A stretch of 64,000 nt of DNA, from assembly GCA_031178065.1 (NCBI GenBank), contig JAPSJS010000005.1, positions 1 through 64,000 of the forward strand, read 5' to 3'. The DNA is from Altererythrobacter sp. (lineage in GTDB: Bacteria > Pseudomonadota > Alphaproteobacteria > Sphingomonadales > Sphingomonadaceae). The notes beneath the pieces were generated by a model that had not been told where the DNA came from, did not search any database, and worked only from the letters and a program-made list of their open reading frames with translations. The translations under genes were made by a program, and so were the position numbers. Of the stretch, positions 18,387-28,410 are shown piece by piece; within the stretch, counting starts at the first letter, position 1; every line of letters starts with the position of its first letter.

Positions 18387-18922
18387 GCGGCGTCCCGCTG
18401 ATCGGACCGCAGGCGCTCGATCAATGCCTCGGAGAAGGCGGGAATGTCGTCGGGGCAGCGGCTCGTGATGAGATTGCCGTCCGTCATCACCTCGCGGTCG
18501 ACCACCTCTGCGCCTGCATTCCTGAGATCGGTCCGGATCGACGGCCAGCTCGTCACCGTTCTGCCTTCGAGGATCCCGGCCTCGGCGAGAAGCCATGGCG
18601 CGTGGCAGATCGCGGCGATCGGCTTGCCCGCGGTGTCGAACTCGCGCACGATCGCAACCGCCTTCTCGTTCATTCGCAGGATGTCCGGGTTGATCTGCCC
18701 GCCGGGGAGTAGCAGTGCGTCGTAGTCGCCGACGCCGACTTCCCCGACGGTGAGGTCGACCTTGATGCTTTCGCCCCAGTCCTTCTCCTTCCAGCCGCGG
18801 ATCTCACCGTCTTCGAGGCTGGCGATGACCGTTTCGATTCCGGCCTTCTGTAGGTTCTCGCGCGGGTCCATCAGCTCGGACTGTTCGAAGCCGTCGGTTG
18901 CGAGGATGAGAACGCGTTTCAT
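18383..18922 (-). CDS. DJ-1/PfpI family protein (type 1 glutamine amidotransferase-like)
   Basis: A 179-residue single-domain protein of the DJ-1/PfpI superfamily. The nucleophile elbow is AICHAPW, with C106 and H107, and the acidic partner is in GFEQSELMDP near the N-terminus. LLPGGQINPDILR and DGNLITSRCPDD are typical of the PfpI/YhbO branch, whose members are reported as stress-protective deglycase/hydrolase-like proteins. The start at 18922 is preceded by AAAGGAGATCACC, a strong ribosome binding site. It is a single gene between the convergent RNA methyltransferase and the divergent parC. Confidence 0.92.
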   Translation of the reverse strand: MKRVLILATDGFEQSELMDPRENLQKAGIETVIASLEDGEIRGWKEKDWGESIKVDLTVGEVGVGDYDALLLPGGQINPDILRMNEKAVAIVREFDTAGKPIAAICHAPWLLAEAGILEGRTVTSWPSIRTDLRNAGAEVVDREVMTDGNLITSRCPDDIPAFSEALIERLRSDQRDAA

Positions 18923-19020
18923 GGTGATCTCCTTTCCGCTTGATGTGCCGTCGCAACGTGTGGGGAAAGCGCCTCGTTCCGCTCTGTTAGCTCGACCGTT
19001 GCCCTGCTAGGGCGAAGGGC

Positions 19021-21306
19021 ATGGCGACCCTGCAAGACGAAAAAGATCCCTTCGACGCGATCGTCGACGCGCCGTTCGATTCCGCGCTGGAAGAGCGCTA
19101 TCTGGTCTATGCGCTCTCGACGATCACGGCGCGTTCACTGCCCGACCTGCGCGATGGGCTGAAGCCGGTTCATCGCCGCCTGTTGTGGGCGATGCGGCAG
19201 CTCAAGCTCGACCCGGCCAGCGCGTTCAAGAAATCCGCGCGCGTGGTCGGCGACGTGATCGGCAAGTACCACCCGCACGGCGACGCCAGCGTCTACGACG
19301 CGATGGTGCGGCTCGCGCAGGATTTCGCGCTGCGCTATCCGCTGGTCGAGGGGCAGGGGAACTTCGGCAATATCGACGGCGATAATGCCGCGGCCTACCG
19401 CTACACCGAAGCGCGCATGACCAAGACCGCGCTGCGCCTGATGGAAGGGCTCGACGAGGGAACGGTCGATTTCATCCCCACCTACAACGGCGAGGAGCAG
19501 GAGCCGGAGGTCTTCCCGGGCCTGTTCCCCAACCTGCTTGCCAACGGCGCCAGCGGCATCGCGGTCGGCATGGCGACCAACATTCCAAGCCACAACGTCG
19601 CCGAGGTTGTCGATGCGACGCTGGAGCTGATCGACAATCCCCATGTCGAGCACGCGCGGCTGATGGAGCTGTTCCAGGGGCCGGACTTCGCGACCGGGGG
19701 CTTGATCGTCGACAGTCCCGAGATGATCTCCCAGGCCTATGAAACCGGCCGCGGCAGCTTCCGCGTCCGCGCGCGCTTCCATGCCGCGGAGGCCGAGAAG
19801 GCAGAGGATCGCGAAGCGGGGATCGAGCGCCTCGGCGGCGGCCAGTGGCAGCTCGTCGTCAGCGAAATTCCCTATCAGGTGCAGAAGGGCAAGCTGATCG
19901 AGCAGATCGCGCAGCTCATCGCCGACAAGAAGCTCCCGATTCTCGAGGACATTCGCGACGAGAGCGACGAGAATATCCGCCTCGTGCTCGTGCCGCGCAG
20001 CCGCAACGTCGATCCCGAACTGCTCAAGGAATCGCTCTACAAGCTGAGCGACCTCGAGACGCGCTTCGGGCTCAACATGAACGTGCTCGACGCGCACCGC
20101 ACCCCGATGGTCATGGGCCTGAAGGAGCTGCTGACGCACTGGGTCGCGAGCCAGATCGACGTCCTCCAGCGCCGCAGCCGCCACCGGCTCGAGCAGATCG
20201 CGCGGCGACTGGAGCTGGTCGAAGGCTACATCATCGCGTTCCTCAACCTCGACCGGGTGATCGAGATCATCCGCACCGAGGACGAGCCCAAGCCGGTGAT
20301 GATGGCGGAGTTCAGCCTCACCGACCGTCAGGCCGAGGCGATCCTCAACATGCGGCTGCGCAGCTTGCGCAAGCTCGAGGAGATGCAACTGCGGCAGGAG
20401 AAGGACGCGCTGCTGAAGGAGCAGGACGAGCTCAACAAGCTGCTCGACAGCCCGGCGCGGCAGCGCACGCGGTTGAAGCGGGACTTGGGCGCGCTGCGCA
20501 AGGAATACGGACCGGACACCGCGCTCGGCCGCCGCCGCACGACCGTGGCCGAGGCGGCGCCCGCGGTCGAATTCAGCATGGACGCGATGATCGAGAAGGA
20601 GCCGGTGACGGTCATCCTGTCGCAGAAAGGCTGGATCCGCGGCGCGAAAGGCCACGTCGATCTCGCGGGCGACTTCAAGTTCAAGGAGGGCGACGGTCCG
20701 GCTTTCGCCCTCCATGCGCAGACCACCGACAAGCTGCTGGTCGTGGCCGACGACGGGCGCATCTACACGCTCGGCGCCGATAAGCTGCCGGGCGCGCGGG
20801 GCTTCGGCGAACCGATCCGGAACATGCTGGACATCGATCCCGAAGCGCAGGTCATTGCATTGATGGTCCACAAGCCCAAGGGGCAGCTCCTTCTGGCCGC
20901 TACCACGGGCAAGGGCTTTGCGGCTGTCACCGATGAAATCCTGGCCGAAACGCGCAAGGGGCGCCAGGTGGTGAACCTGAAGGGCGATGCCAAGCTGCGC
21001 GTCGTCCGCGAGATTGCCGAGCCGCACGATCACGTTGCCGTGGTCGGCGACAACCGCAAGCTGGTGGTCTTCAATCTCGAGGAACTGCCGATGCTCGCGC
21101 GCGGGCAGGGCGTGACGCTGCAGCGCTACCGCGACGGCGGCCTCAGCGATGCGATCACGTTCACGCTCGCGGACGGCCTGAGCTGGACGATGGGCGGGGA
21201 GACGGGGCGCACCCGGACCGAAACCGAGATCTGGCAGTGGAAGGTCGCGCGCGGCGCGGCGGGCCGCTTGCCGCCGCAGGGCTTTCCTAAGGACAATCGT
21301 TTCTAG
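19021..21306 (+). CDS. parC: DNA topoisomerase IV subunit A
   Basis: A 761-residue type IIA topoisomerase subunit that, with ParE, decatenates daughter chromosomes. The N-terminal winged-helix/tower region has [18 protein letters not shown], and the catalytic tyrosine is Y128 in AYRYTEARM. The C-terminal part (from about residue 500) is the ParC-type beta-pinwheel region, shorter than in GyrA and without a clear GyrA box. At the quinolone-determining positions it has [16 protein letters not shown], so Ala89 replaces the usual Ser and Asp93 the usual Glu. It starts at ATG 19021 and ends just before a bidirectional terminator. Confidence 0.95.
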   Translation: MATLQDEKDPFDAIVDAPFDSALEERYLVYALSTITARSLPDLRDGLKPVHRRLLWAMRQLKLDPASAFKKSARVVGDVIGKYHPHGDASVYDAMVRLAQDFALRYPLVEGQGNFGNIDGDNAAAYRYTEARMTKTALRLMEGLDEGTVDFIPTYNGEEQEPEVFPGLFPNLLANGASGIAVGMATNIPSHNVAEVVDATLELIDNPHVEHARLMELFQGPDFATGGLIVDSPEMISQAYETGRGSFRVRARFHAAEAEKAEDREAGIERLGGGQWQLVVSEIPYQVQKGKLIEQIAQLIADKKLPILEDIRDESDENIRLVLVPRSRNVDPELLKESLYKLSDLETRFGLNMNVLDAHRTPMVMGLKELLTHWVASQIDVLQRRSRHRLEQIARRLELVEGYIIAFLNLDRVIEIIRTEDEPKPVMMAEFSLTDRQAEAILNMRLRSLRKLEEMQLRQEKDALLKEQDELNKLLDSPARQRTRLKRDLGALRKEYGPDTALGRRRTTVAEAAPAVEFSMDAMIEKEPVTVILSQKGWIRGAKGHVDLAGDFKFKEGDGPAFALHAQTTDKLLVVADDGRIYTLGADKLPGARGFGEPIRNMLDIDPEAQVIALMVHKPKGQLLLAATTGKGFAAVTDEILAETRKGRQVVNLKGDAKLRVVREIAEPHDHVAVVGDNRKLVVFNLEELPMLARGQGVTLQRYRDGGLSDAITFTLADGLSWTMGGETGRTRTETEIWQWKVARGAAGRLPPQGFPKDNRF

Positions 21307-21338
21307 ATCTGGTCTGCCGCGCTCCGGCGATCAAAGAA

Positions 21339-21375
21339 AAGGGGCCGGGCGCGGACATTCCGCACCCGGCCCCTT
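21339..21375. terminator. Bidirectional intrinsic terminator between parC and secreted protein gene
   Basis: A 16-base-pair stem with one mismatch: AAGGGGCCGGGCGCGG (21339-21354) pairs with CCGCACCCGGCCCCTT (21360-21375) around a five-base loop. It is preceded by AAAGAAAA and followed by a short pyrimidine run, and lies between two convergent genes, so it can serve both. Confidence 0.85.
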
Positions 21376-21397
21376 CCTTGCAACCTGAAGATGAAGC

Positions 21398-21964
21398 TTA
21401 TTCGGTAGCGCCAGCCGTCGTGTCGGCCTGTGCGCCGCCGGCCGCCGGGCTCTGTCCGGTCGCACCCTGGGCAGCAATTGCCTGGTCGAGCTGCGCGTCG
21501 GTGAACAGCACCATGAGCTGGCCGCTCTGGTTGACCGCGAAGTGCTCGCGCAGAAGGTTCAGGTCGCCCTGGCCGCCGCTAACGATCACGGTGTTGCCCG
21601 CGACGCTCTTCACGATACCGAGCGGCTGGTTGTCCGCTGTGACGACGGTAGCGGTTTCGATCAGCGCGGCGTCACGCTTGGCGTTGGCCGCGGCGAGCTG
21701 TTCGTCCAGCATCCCGTCGAGCTGCGCCTTGGTGACGGTGATGGTCGGGCCCTTGTCGCCCTGACCGAAGGCGTTGGAGGGCAGCGGCGCCTTGTGCTTG
21801 CCGGTATCCACGGTCACGACGCCATCGGCGACGCTCTCGATCGTGCCAACCGAATTGCCCTCGGGGCCGTAGACGGTTGCGCCGACGGTGACGCCCTGAG
21901 CATGTGCAGCCGTCGCGATCCCGGCGGCGGCGATGGCGGCAATGGCCATTTTCGAGAACTTCAT
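21398..21964 (-). CDS. Secreted protein with two PRC-barrel-like repeats
   Basis: A 188-residue exported protein. The signal peptide MKFSKMAIAAIAAAGIATAA ends at AHA. The mature part shows an internal duplication: GATVYGPEGNSVGTIESVAD...VTVDTG (about 28-51) and TVVTADNQPLGIVKSVAGN...VIVSGG (about 106-132). Each is followed by a helix ending in TKAQLDGMLDEQLAA or TDAQLDQAIAAQ. The pattern is like PRC-barrel or YceD-type sheets, but no function is known to me. An Ala/Gly/Thr-rich tail closes the protein. Convergent with parC across the terminator. Confidence 0.8.
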   Translation of the reverse strand: MKFSKMAIAAIAAAGIATAAHAQGVTVGATVYGPEGNSVGTIESVADGVVTVDTGKHKAPLPSNAFGQGDKGPTITVTKAQLDGMLDEQLAAANAKRDAALIETATVVTADNQPLGIVKSVAGNTVIVSGGQGDLNLLREHFAVNQSGQLMVLFTDAQLDQAIAAQGATGQSPAAGGAQADTTAGATE

Positions 21965-22231
21965 AATTCCACTCCGTAATTATTTCATGTCAAACGCAAA
22001 GCTGTACGACGCGAGACCCGCACGAGTATCAGCCAGTTTGGATCACGGGCGCGCCCTTCGAAGGTCTGGAATGTCCTTCGGCGCCTAGCGCCCCGCCGCA
22101 AGAGCAGGAACCCGCATGCCCGGACGAACCGGGCGGGAGGCCCACCGCGAGCGAGGCACGCGATGGCATGTCCTGCCTATCGGCGATGAACACGGTGTAC
22201 CATTTCCACATTAAACCCGGATGAAGCAACC
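21965..22231. other. Intergenic region without recognised gene
   Basis: Between the secreted protein gene and cca. It contains only a 66-codon open frame (22029-22229, minus) whose composition (WKWYTVFIADRQD then Gly/Ser/Cys-rich) is not convincing. An AT-rich block near the start of the secreted protein gene (21963-21996) could hold its promoter. Confidence 0.5.
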
Positions 22232-23410
22232 TCAGATGCCTCCGAGTACCTCATCCAGGATACGGTTCACCCGGTCGCGCCCGGGGAAGCCTTCGTCGAT
22301 CCAGCGGGATTCCACCGTCCGCAACGTGCGCGCGACTTCAGGCCCGGCGGCAACCCCGCGCCTCACGATCTCGCCGCCCTTGAGCGGAAGCTCCGGCACT
22401 TGCCAGCCGATCAGCGGAGAGACGTCGGCGCCCGCGAGCAGCAGGCGATCGATCGCGCTGTCCAGGCCCTCGCGGTAGGCCAGCGCGTGCGGTTGCAGCG
22501 CATCGCCCGCCTGGCGTGCGGCGGCGCGAGTGACCCGCTCGCGCAGCGCCCTCGACAGGCGCAGGCGCGCGGCGACGGTTTCGGCCACTGCGGGCAGCGA
22601 GGGCAGGAGCGCCGCGAGGCGGCGGATCGGGTTGGGCGCGATGTTTGCCGCCCGCTCATTCGCGACGAGGCGGCGGAGCGCCTCGATCCCCTTGGCGCCC
22701 GCCTCCGGCAGAACCACCGGCAATACTCCAAGCGCGAGCATCCGTGCGGCCGTGTCGACAGGATCGGGAAGGCCGAGCAGTTTGAGCAGTTCGCCTGCGA
22801 TCCGCTCCCGCGACAGGCCCTTGAGCGTCGCGGCAAGCTCCGCGCAGGCTTCCTCCGCCTCGGCATCGAGCTCGGCGCCGAAGCGCGCCTGGAAGCGGAA
22901 ATAGCGCAGGATGCGCAGGTGATCCTCGCGAATGCGCTGGCGCGCGTCGCCGATGAACCGCACACGCTGCGCCGCGAGATCGGCGAGCCCGCCGAACCAA
23001 TCGAAGATCTCGAGCGTGTCGGGCGCGGCGTAGAGCGCGTTGATCGTGAAATCGCGCCGGGCGGCATCTTCGCGCCAGTTTTGCGCGAAGGCGACCGTTG
23101 CGCGGCGGCCGTCGGTCGAGACATCGCGGCGAAGCGTGGTGATCTCGACAGGCCCCCCCGGCAGGACCGCCGTGACGGTGCCGTGGTCGATCCCCGTCGG
23201 AACCGTCCTGATCCCGGTCGATCGCAGCCGATCGATCACGGTCGCCGGTTCGAGCGGGGTGGCGGCGTCGATATCGCGCACTTCATGCCCGAGCAGCGTG
23301 TCGCGCACCGCGCCGCCGACCCAGCGCACGTTGTCCGCGTCCAGCGCCGCGACGAGTGCGGCAAGGTCGGCGCGCTGCGTCCATTCGGCAGGGGGCAGGC
23401 GCTCAACCAT
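22232..23410 (-). CDS. cca: CCA tRNA nucleotidyltransferase
   Basis: A 392-residue class II nucleotidyltransferase that adds or repairs the 3' CCA of tRNA. The head domain has WVGGAVRDTLLGHEVRDID, with the metal-binding aspartates in RDIDAATP. TTLRRDVSTDGRRATVAF, RRDFTINALYA and GDARQRIREDHLRILRYFRF are also diagnostic. The C-terminal helical body is present. The start overlaps the end of the NUDIX gene by eight bases, and the three genes DUF1285-NUDIX-cca run as a coupled set. A poly(A) polymerase activity cannot be excluded from sequence alone, but the short length favours CCA addition. Confidence 0.93.
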   Translation of the reverse strand: MVERLPPAEWTQRADLAALVAALDADNVRWVGGAVRDTLLGHEVRDIDAATPLEPATVIDRLRSTGIRTVPTGIDHGTVTAVLPGGPVEITTLRRDVSTDGRRATVAFAQNWREDAARRDFTINALYAAPDTLEIFDWFGGLADLAAQRVRFIGDARQRIREDHLRILRYFRFQARFGAELDAEAEEACAELAATLKGLSRERIAGELLKLLGLPDPVDTAARMLALGVLPVVLPEAGAKGIEALRRLVANERAANIAPNPIRRLAALLPSLPAVAETVAARLRLSRALRERVTRAAARQAGDALQPHALAYREGLDSAIDRLLLAGADVSPLIGWQVPELPLKGGEIVRRGVAAGPEVARTLRTVESRWIDEGFPGRDRVNRILDEVLGGI

Positions 23411-24008
23411 CGAACAGCGCCTTGTATTCGAGCCGGCGGGCGAGGTTGGCGATGATCGCCGCGGTCACCCCCCAGATACGGAACCCCTCGTAGTGATACT
23501 CGAGGTAGCGCCGGGTCGCCCCGCGCCAGAAGACCTCGTGCTCGGTCCAGTTTTCTCGGTCGAGCAGCAGGTCGAGCGGCGCCTCGAACCATGCCTCGAC
23601 CTCCTCCGGGTTGGCGACGAGCGGCAGATCGGGGGGAATGACGCCGAGAACGGGTGTAACGTCGAAACCGGTGCCCGTCTGGTAACGGTCGGTCGTGCCG
23701 ATCACGCGCACGTCGTCCGGGCGCATGGAAAGCTCTTCCTCCGCCTCGCGCAGTGCGGCTTCGACCGCGGTTTCACCCGGATCGATCTTGCCGCCCGGAA
23801 AGGCGACCTGTCCGGGATGATCGCGCATGCCGTGCGGGCGCTGCGTCAGGATCACGCCTGGGGAGGGGCGGTCGGTCACCGCAATCAGCACCGCAGCGTC
23901 CGCAGTGCGGCTGGCGTCGGCAAAGCGCTCGTCGGTCAGCAGGTCGGGAATGTCCGCGCGGTGTCCCTGCTCGAACAGGGCTTCGAGGCGGTCGAAAAGC
24001 GAGCTCAT
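23403..24008 (-). CDS. NUDIX hydrolase, CoA pyrophosphatase type
   Basis: A 201-residue NUDIX enzyme. The NUDIX box begins GGKIDPGETAVEAAL and ends REAEEEL, with the catalytic REAEEE. The upstream motif HPGQVAFPGG, preceded by LTQRPHGMRD, is the NuCoA signature of CoA pyrophosphatases (YeaB/NudL-like), which hydrolyse CoA to phosphopantetheine and 3',5'-ADP. The start ATG 24008 (MSSLFDRLEALFEQ) overlaps the DUF1285 stop by four bases; the open frame upstream of it is antisense-free but lacks family similarity. It is coupled downstream to cca. Confidence 0.9.
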   Translation of the reverse strand: MSSLFDRLEALFEQGHRADIPDLLTDERFADASRTADAAVLIAVTDRPSPGVILTQRPHGMRDHPGQVAFPGGKIDPGETAVEAALREAEEELSMRPDDVRVIGTTDRYQTGTGFDVTPVLGVIPPDLPLVANPEEVEAWFEAPLDLLLDRENWTEHEVFWRGATRRYLEYHYEGFRIWGVTAAIIANLARRLEYKALFDG

Positions 24009-24553
24009 CGCGGCAGAAGGGGGAAGGTTTCGCCCCCGCTCGCAACCGTGCGCCCGTCGCCTTCGGACAGCGCGATCTCGGCGAGTTGCTGCCACGTGCT
24101 GCGGTTCAGCCGCGCCTCGCATCTGCGCCGCACGGCGAGATAGATCGCGGGCGTTTCGATCTCCCCGCCGGCACGCAGCGGATTGTCCGCGCCGGCAACG
24201 ATCAGTTCGTCGGTGTTGAGGCGGAAGGCGAGATCGCCGTCGCGCCGAACCACGTCGGTTGCGATGAAGGCCGCGTCCTCGACCTCGATCGAAAGCTTCT
24301 CCAACGGGGTGACTAGCCAGTGCTGTCCATCGTCATCGCGCGTCAGCAGCCCGGAAAAGGCGCGCACCATTGCCTGACGGGTGATGGGACCGCCGTCGTG
24401 ATACCAGGTGCCGTCGGCCGCGATGCGCATGCGGCTGTCGCCCGTGCTCTCTGGACGCCATTCCTCGACCGGCGGCAGCTTGCGCGCTGCGACCTGCTCG
24501 GCGATTTCGTCGAGCGTCAATCCGGCAAGTTCGGGAGGGGGCTGATATGGCAT
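24005..24553 (-). CDS. DUF1285 domain protein
   Basis: A 182-residue cytoplasmic protein of the DUF1285 family: LPPVEEWRPESTGDSRMRI, GTWYHDGGPITRQAMVRAF, WLVTPLEKLSIEVEDAAF and EIETPAIYLAVRRRCEARLN are all characteristic blocks. No enzymatic role is established. Its position immediately before a NUDIX hydrolase and cca, with a four-base overlap, is a common alphaproteobacterial arrangement from memory. The start at 24553 gives MPYQPPPELAGLTLDEIAEQ. Confidence 0.88.
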   Translation of the reverse strand: MPYQPPPELAGLTLDEIAEQVAARKLPPVEEWRPESTGDSRMRIAADGTWYHDGGPITRQAMVRAFSGLLTRDDDGQHWLVTPLEKLSIEVEDAAFIATDVVRRDGDLAFRLNTDELIVAGADNPLRAGGEIETPAIYLAVRRRCEARLNRSTWQQLAEIALSEGDGRTVASGGETFPLLPR

Positions 24554-24577
24554 CGGCTGTCCGATGCCACGGCGCGC

Positions 24578-25096
24578 TCAATTCGCCAAGGTTTCCGGCC
24601 ACGGACCCAGCATCCCCTTTGCCGGCAGAACCGCCGGATTGTCGCACCGGACCAGCAGGCGCTCGGAATCAAAGGGGCCGGGGCAGTGCCACCCGCCGGT
24701 TGGCGCTGCGGTGAAGCCGAAGAAGCGGCCGTAGTATTCCGGATCGCCGATCATCACCTGCGGCAGGGCGCCGGGCTCCAGCGCGCCGAGCGCGGCAAGC
24801 ATCAACGCCTTGCCGAAACCTTCGCTCTGCCGCTCGGGCACGACCGCGACCGGGCCGACCATGATCATCGGATGGGCGCGGCCCCCCGGATCGGTGAGCG
24901 CCGCCGGCCAGAGCTGGATCGTGCCGACCAGGTAACCGTCGTCGTCGACCGCCGCAAAGCTGAGTGCAGGGAGCCAGTCCATGCCTTCGCGGATGCGGTA
25001 TGCGGTGCGCGCATGACGATCCGGCCCGAAGGCGCGGTCGAGCAGCGCCTCGATCAGCGCGGGGTCGACATTGGCAAGGGGGACGATGGTCGCCAT
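24578..25096 (-). CDS. GNAT family N-acetyltransferase
   Basis: A 172-residue acetyl-CoA-dependent acyltransferase. The acetyl-CoA loop is seen in VAVVPERQSEGFGKALMLAA (Q/R-x-x-G-x-G/A), following beta4 with IMVGPVAV. Later VMIGDPEYYGRFFGFTAA is typical of the PA4866/YhbS-like subgroup. The acceptor is unknown. It is separated by 24 bases from the DUF1285 gene in the same direction and by 77 bases from the dehydrogenase-like gene upstream. Confidence 0.87.
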   Translation of the reverse strand: MATIVPLANVDPALIEALLDRAFGPDRHARTAYRIREGMDWLPALSFAAVDDDGYLVGTIQLWPAALTDPGGRAHPMIMVGPVAVVPERQSEGFGKALMLAALGALEPGALPQVMIGDPEYYGRFFGFTAAPTGGWHCPGPFDSERLLVRCDNPAVLPAKGMLGPWPETLAN

Positions 25097-25173
25097 AGGC
25101 GCGCGCCGTTAGGGGCGGGGCGCGCCGCTGTCGATCAAATTCGCCTTCCTGCGCGCGGGGCGTAGCTTCGCAC

Positions 25174-26373
25174 TCAGCCTGGGGTGAGTTTGATGAGACG
25201 CCCGCCTTCGCCGTCCTCGAGGATCCACAAGGCGCCGTCCGCTCCTTCCAGGATCTCGCGCACGCGCTTCTCGAACGGGTAGCGAGCCACTTCGGTGGCC
25301 TTGTCCCCCTCGATCGCGACGCGCACGATCGCTGTCGGCTTCATGGCGCCGATGATCGCCTGCCCCTGCCACTCCGGCCAGAGCTTGCCCGAGTAGAACA
25401 CGAAATCACCCGGCGCGATGACCGGATCCCAGCTGAGCGCCGGCGCGTGGAATTCGGGGCGGGTGCTGTGGTCGGGGATCGGGTCGCCGTTATAGTGAAC
25501 GCCATCGGACACGACTGGCCAGCCGTAGTTTTCGCCTTGTACGACGAGGTTGAGCTCATCCCCGCCCGCCGGACCGTGCTCAAGGTCCCACAGCCGCCCT
25601 TGCGCGTCGAACCGCAGGCCGAGAATGTTGCGGTGGCCGTATGACCAGATCTGGTCCGACGGGCTTCCGCGATCCGCGAAGGGGTTGCCGGGTGCTGGCT
25701 TGCCGTCGAGCGTGAGCCGCAGGACGCTGCCGAGGTTGTTCGAAAGGTCCTGTGCCGGCTCCATCTTCTGCCGGTCGCCCGAGGCGAGGAACAGGTGTTG
25801 CCCGTCGGGCGAGAAGGCGATGCGGTGCGAATAGTGGCCGCGACCGGTGACTTTCGGCTGCTGGCGCCAGATCACCGAAAGGTCCTCGACGGTGCAAGCA
25901 TCCACCTGTTCGCAGACGAGCGTGCCCTTGCCGAGCGCCGCGCCGCGCGTGTCGCCTTCGCCTGCCTCGGCCCAGGTGAGATAGATCGTCCTGCGGCCGA
26001 GCGCGTCGGAGCTTTCGGACGGCAGGAACGCCACGTCCCCGAGGCCGCCCTGGCCGCCATAATCGACCTCGGGCATGCCGGTGACCGTGCCGGTCCGGCC
26101 GATCGCGGTATCGACGAACTTCATCGTCCCGCTCTTTTCGGTGATGAACAGCACGCTGGTGCCCGGTGCGAACTCCGCGGCCCAGGGTTCATCGAAGGCG
26201 CCGAGGGACACGGCCTTGAAATCTTCCGAGGGCGTCACCGTTACTTCTTCGCCAACCTCGGTGGTGGCGGAGGCTTCAGGCGGCGCGCTATCCCCGGCGG
26301 GTTCGGCGCTGCAGCTTGCGGAGAGCAGCGCGCACGGCGATAGAAGCGCGGCAAGAATCGCAGATTTCGTCAT
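25174..26373 (-). CDS. PQQ-dependent sugar dehydrogenase-like lipoprotein
   Basis: A 399-residue six-bladed beta-propeller of the soluble glucose dehydrogenase (GSDH/YliI) family, probably tethered in the periplasm or outer membrane. The lipobox LSASC puts the lipid cysteine at residue 21. Typical blocks include RGHYSHRIAFSPDGQHLFL (catalytic-histidine region), SYGHRNILGL, EHGPAGGDELNLV and GENYGWPVVS. Oxidation of aldoses with PQQ is the family function, but the substrate is unknown. Its start codon shares two bases with the rnhB start on the other strand (CATG at 26371-26374). Confidence 0.9.
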   Translation of the reverse strand: MTKSAILAALLSPCALLSASCSAEPAGDSAPPEASATTEVGEEVTVTPSEDFKAVSLGAFDEPWAAEFAPGTSVLFITEKSGTMKFVDTAIGRTGTVTGMPEVDYGGQGGLGDVAFLPSESSDALGRRTIYLTWAEAGEGDTRGAALGKGTLVCEQVDACTVEDLSVIWRQQPKVTGRGHYSHRIAFSPDGQHLFLASGDRQKMEPAQDLSNNLGSVLRLTLDGKPAPGNPFADRGSPSDQIWSYGHRNILGLRFDAQGRLWDLEHGPAGGDELNLVVQGENYGWPVVSDGVHYNGDPIPDHSTRPEFHAPALSWDPVIAPGDFVFYSGKLWPEWQGQAIIGAMKPTAIVRVAIEGDKATEVARYPFEKRVREILEGADGALWILEDGEGGRLIKLTPG

Positions 26374-26995
26374 GTTCAGTGGAACTCCCCATCACACGTT
26401 CGGGCTCGATCCCCTCGTCGTCGGCGTCGACGAGGCGGGGCGTGGGCCCTTGGCAGGGCCGGTTGTGGCGGCTGCCGTGGCGCTGTGCAAGCCGCGACCG
26501 ACAGGCCTCGACGATTCGAAGAAGCTCTGCGCCAACTCGCGTGGCCGGCTCGACCTCACGATCCGCCGCCGCTGCGCCTGGGGCGTCGGCGTGGTCCAGG
26601 TGGAGGAGATCGACCGGCTTAATATCTTCGGGGCGACGATGCTGGCGATGACGCTGGCCGTAGCGCGGCTTGCCGAAGTGCTCGCGCGCGATCCCGACGA
26701 AGTGCTGGTCGATGGAAATCTTACGCCGCATGGCCGCCGGCCCGAATGGCGCTGGGCGGCGCGCCCGATCGTGGGCGGCGACGCGAAGGAGCCCGCGATC
26801 TCGGCCGCATCGATCGTCGCCAAGGAATGGCGCGACCGCATGATGATCGAAGCGGCGCGCGAGCACCCGCATTACGGATGGGAGCGCAACAAGGGCTACG
26901 GCACGCCTGACCATGTCGAGGCGCTGCGCAACCACGGCCCGACACCGCTCCACCGCCGCAGCTTCGCGCCCGTCGCGCAGATGGAACTATTCTAA
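26372..26995 (+). CDS. rnhB: Ribonuclease HII
   Basis: A 207-residue endonuclease that removes ribonucleotides misincorporated in DNA. The active-site motif is VGVDEAGRGPLAGPV near the N-terminus, followed by LDDSKKL and, in the C-terminal half, SIVAKEWRDRMM and YGWERNKGYGTPDH. ATG 26372 is the only suitable start; the frame is open further upstream only as the antisense of the neighbour. The start overlaps the start codon of the divergent dehydrogenase-like gene by two bases, leaving no separate leader for either. Confidence 0.94.
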   Translation: MFSGTPHHTFGLDPLVVGVDEAGRGPLAGPVVAAAVALCKPRPTGLDDSKKLCANSRGRLDLTIRRRCAWGVGVVQVEEIDRLNIFGATMLAMTLAVARLAEVLARDPDEVLVDGNLTPHGRRPEWRWAARPIVGGDAKEPAISAASIVAKEWRDRMMIEAAREHPHYGWERNKGYGTPDHVEALRNHGPTPLHRRSFAPVAQMELF

Positions 26996-27016
26996 CCTCC
27001 CGTTCCGGGCAGGATT

Positions 27017-28342
<1,326 letters not shown>

Positions 28343-28358
28343 GCTTTCTCTCCCCTCT

Positions 28359-28390
28359 ACCGTCCTCCCAGCTTTCGCTGGGATGATGGA
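28359..28390. repeat. REP-like hairpin between ccrM and folP
   Basis: TCCCAGC (28366-28372) pairs with GCTGGGA (28377-28383) around TTTC, in the context CCGTCCTCCCAGC...GCTGGGATGATGG. The same CCGTC-TCCCAGC core recurs at 37268-37290. It occupies most of the 68-base gap after ccrM and may act as an mRNA 3'-end structure. Confidence 0.6.
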
Positions 28391-28410
28391 ACGGGTAGCC
28401 AGGACTCCGC

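Noticed and set aside
19135-21033. 632-codon open frame opposite parC
   Set aside because: Antisense shadow of parC, no recognisable domains.
22029-22229. 66-codon frame in the gap before cca
   Set aside because: No ribosome binding site or family; composition changes abruptly along its length.
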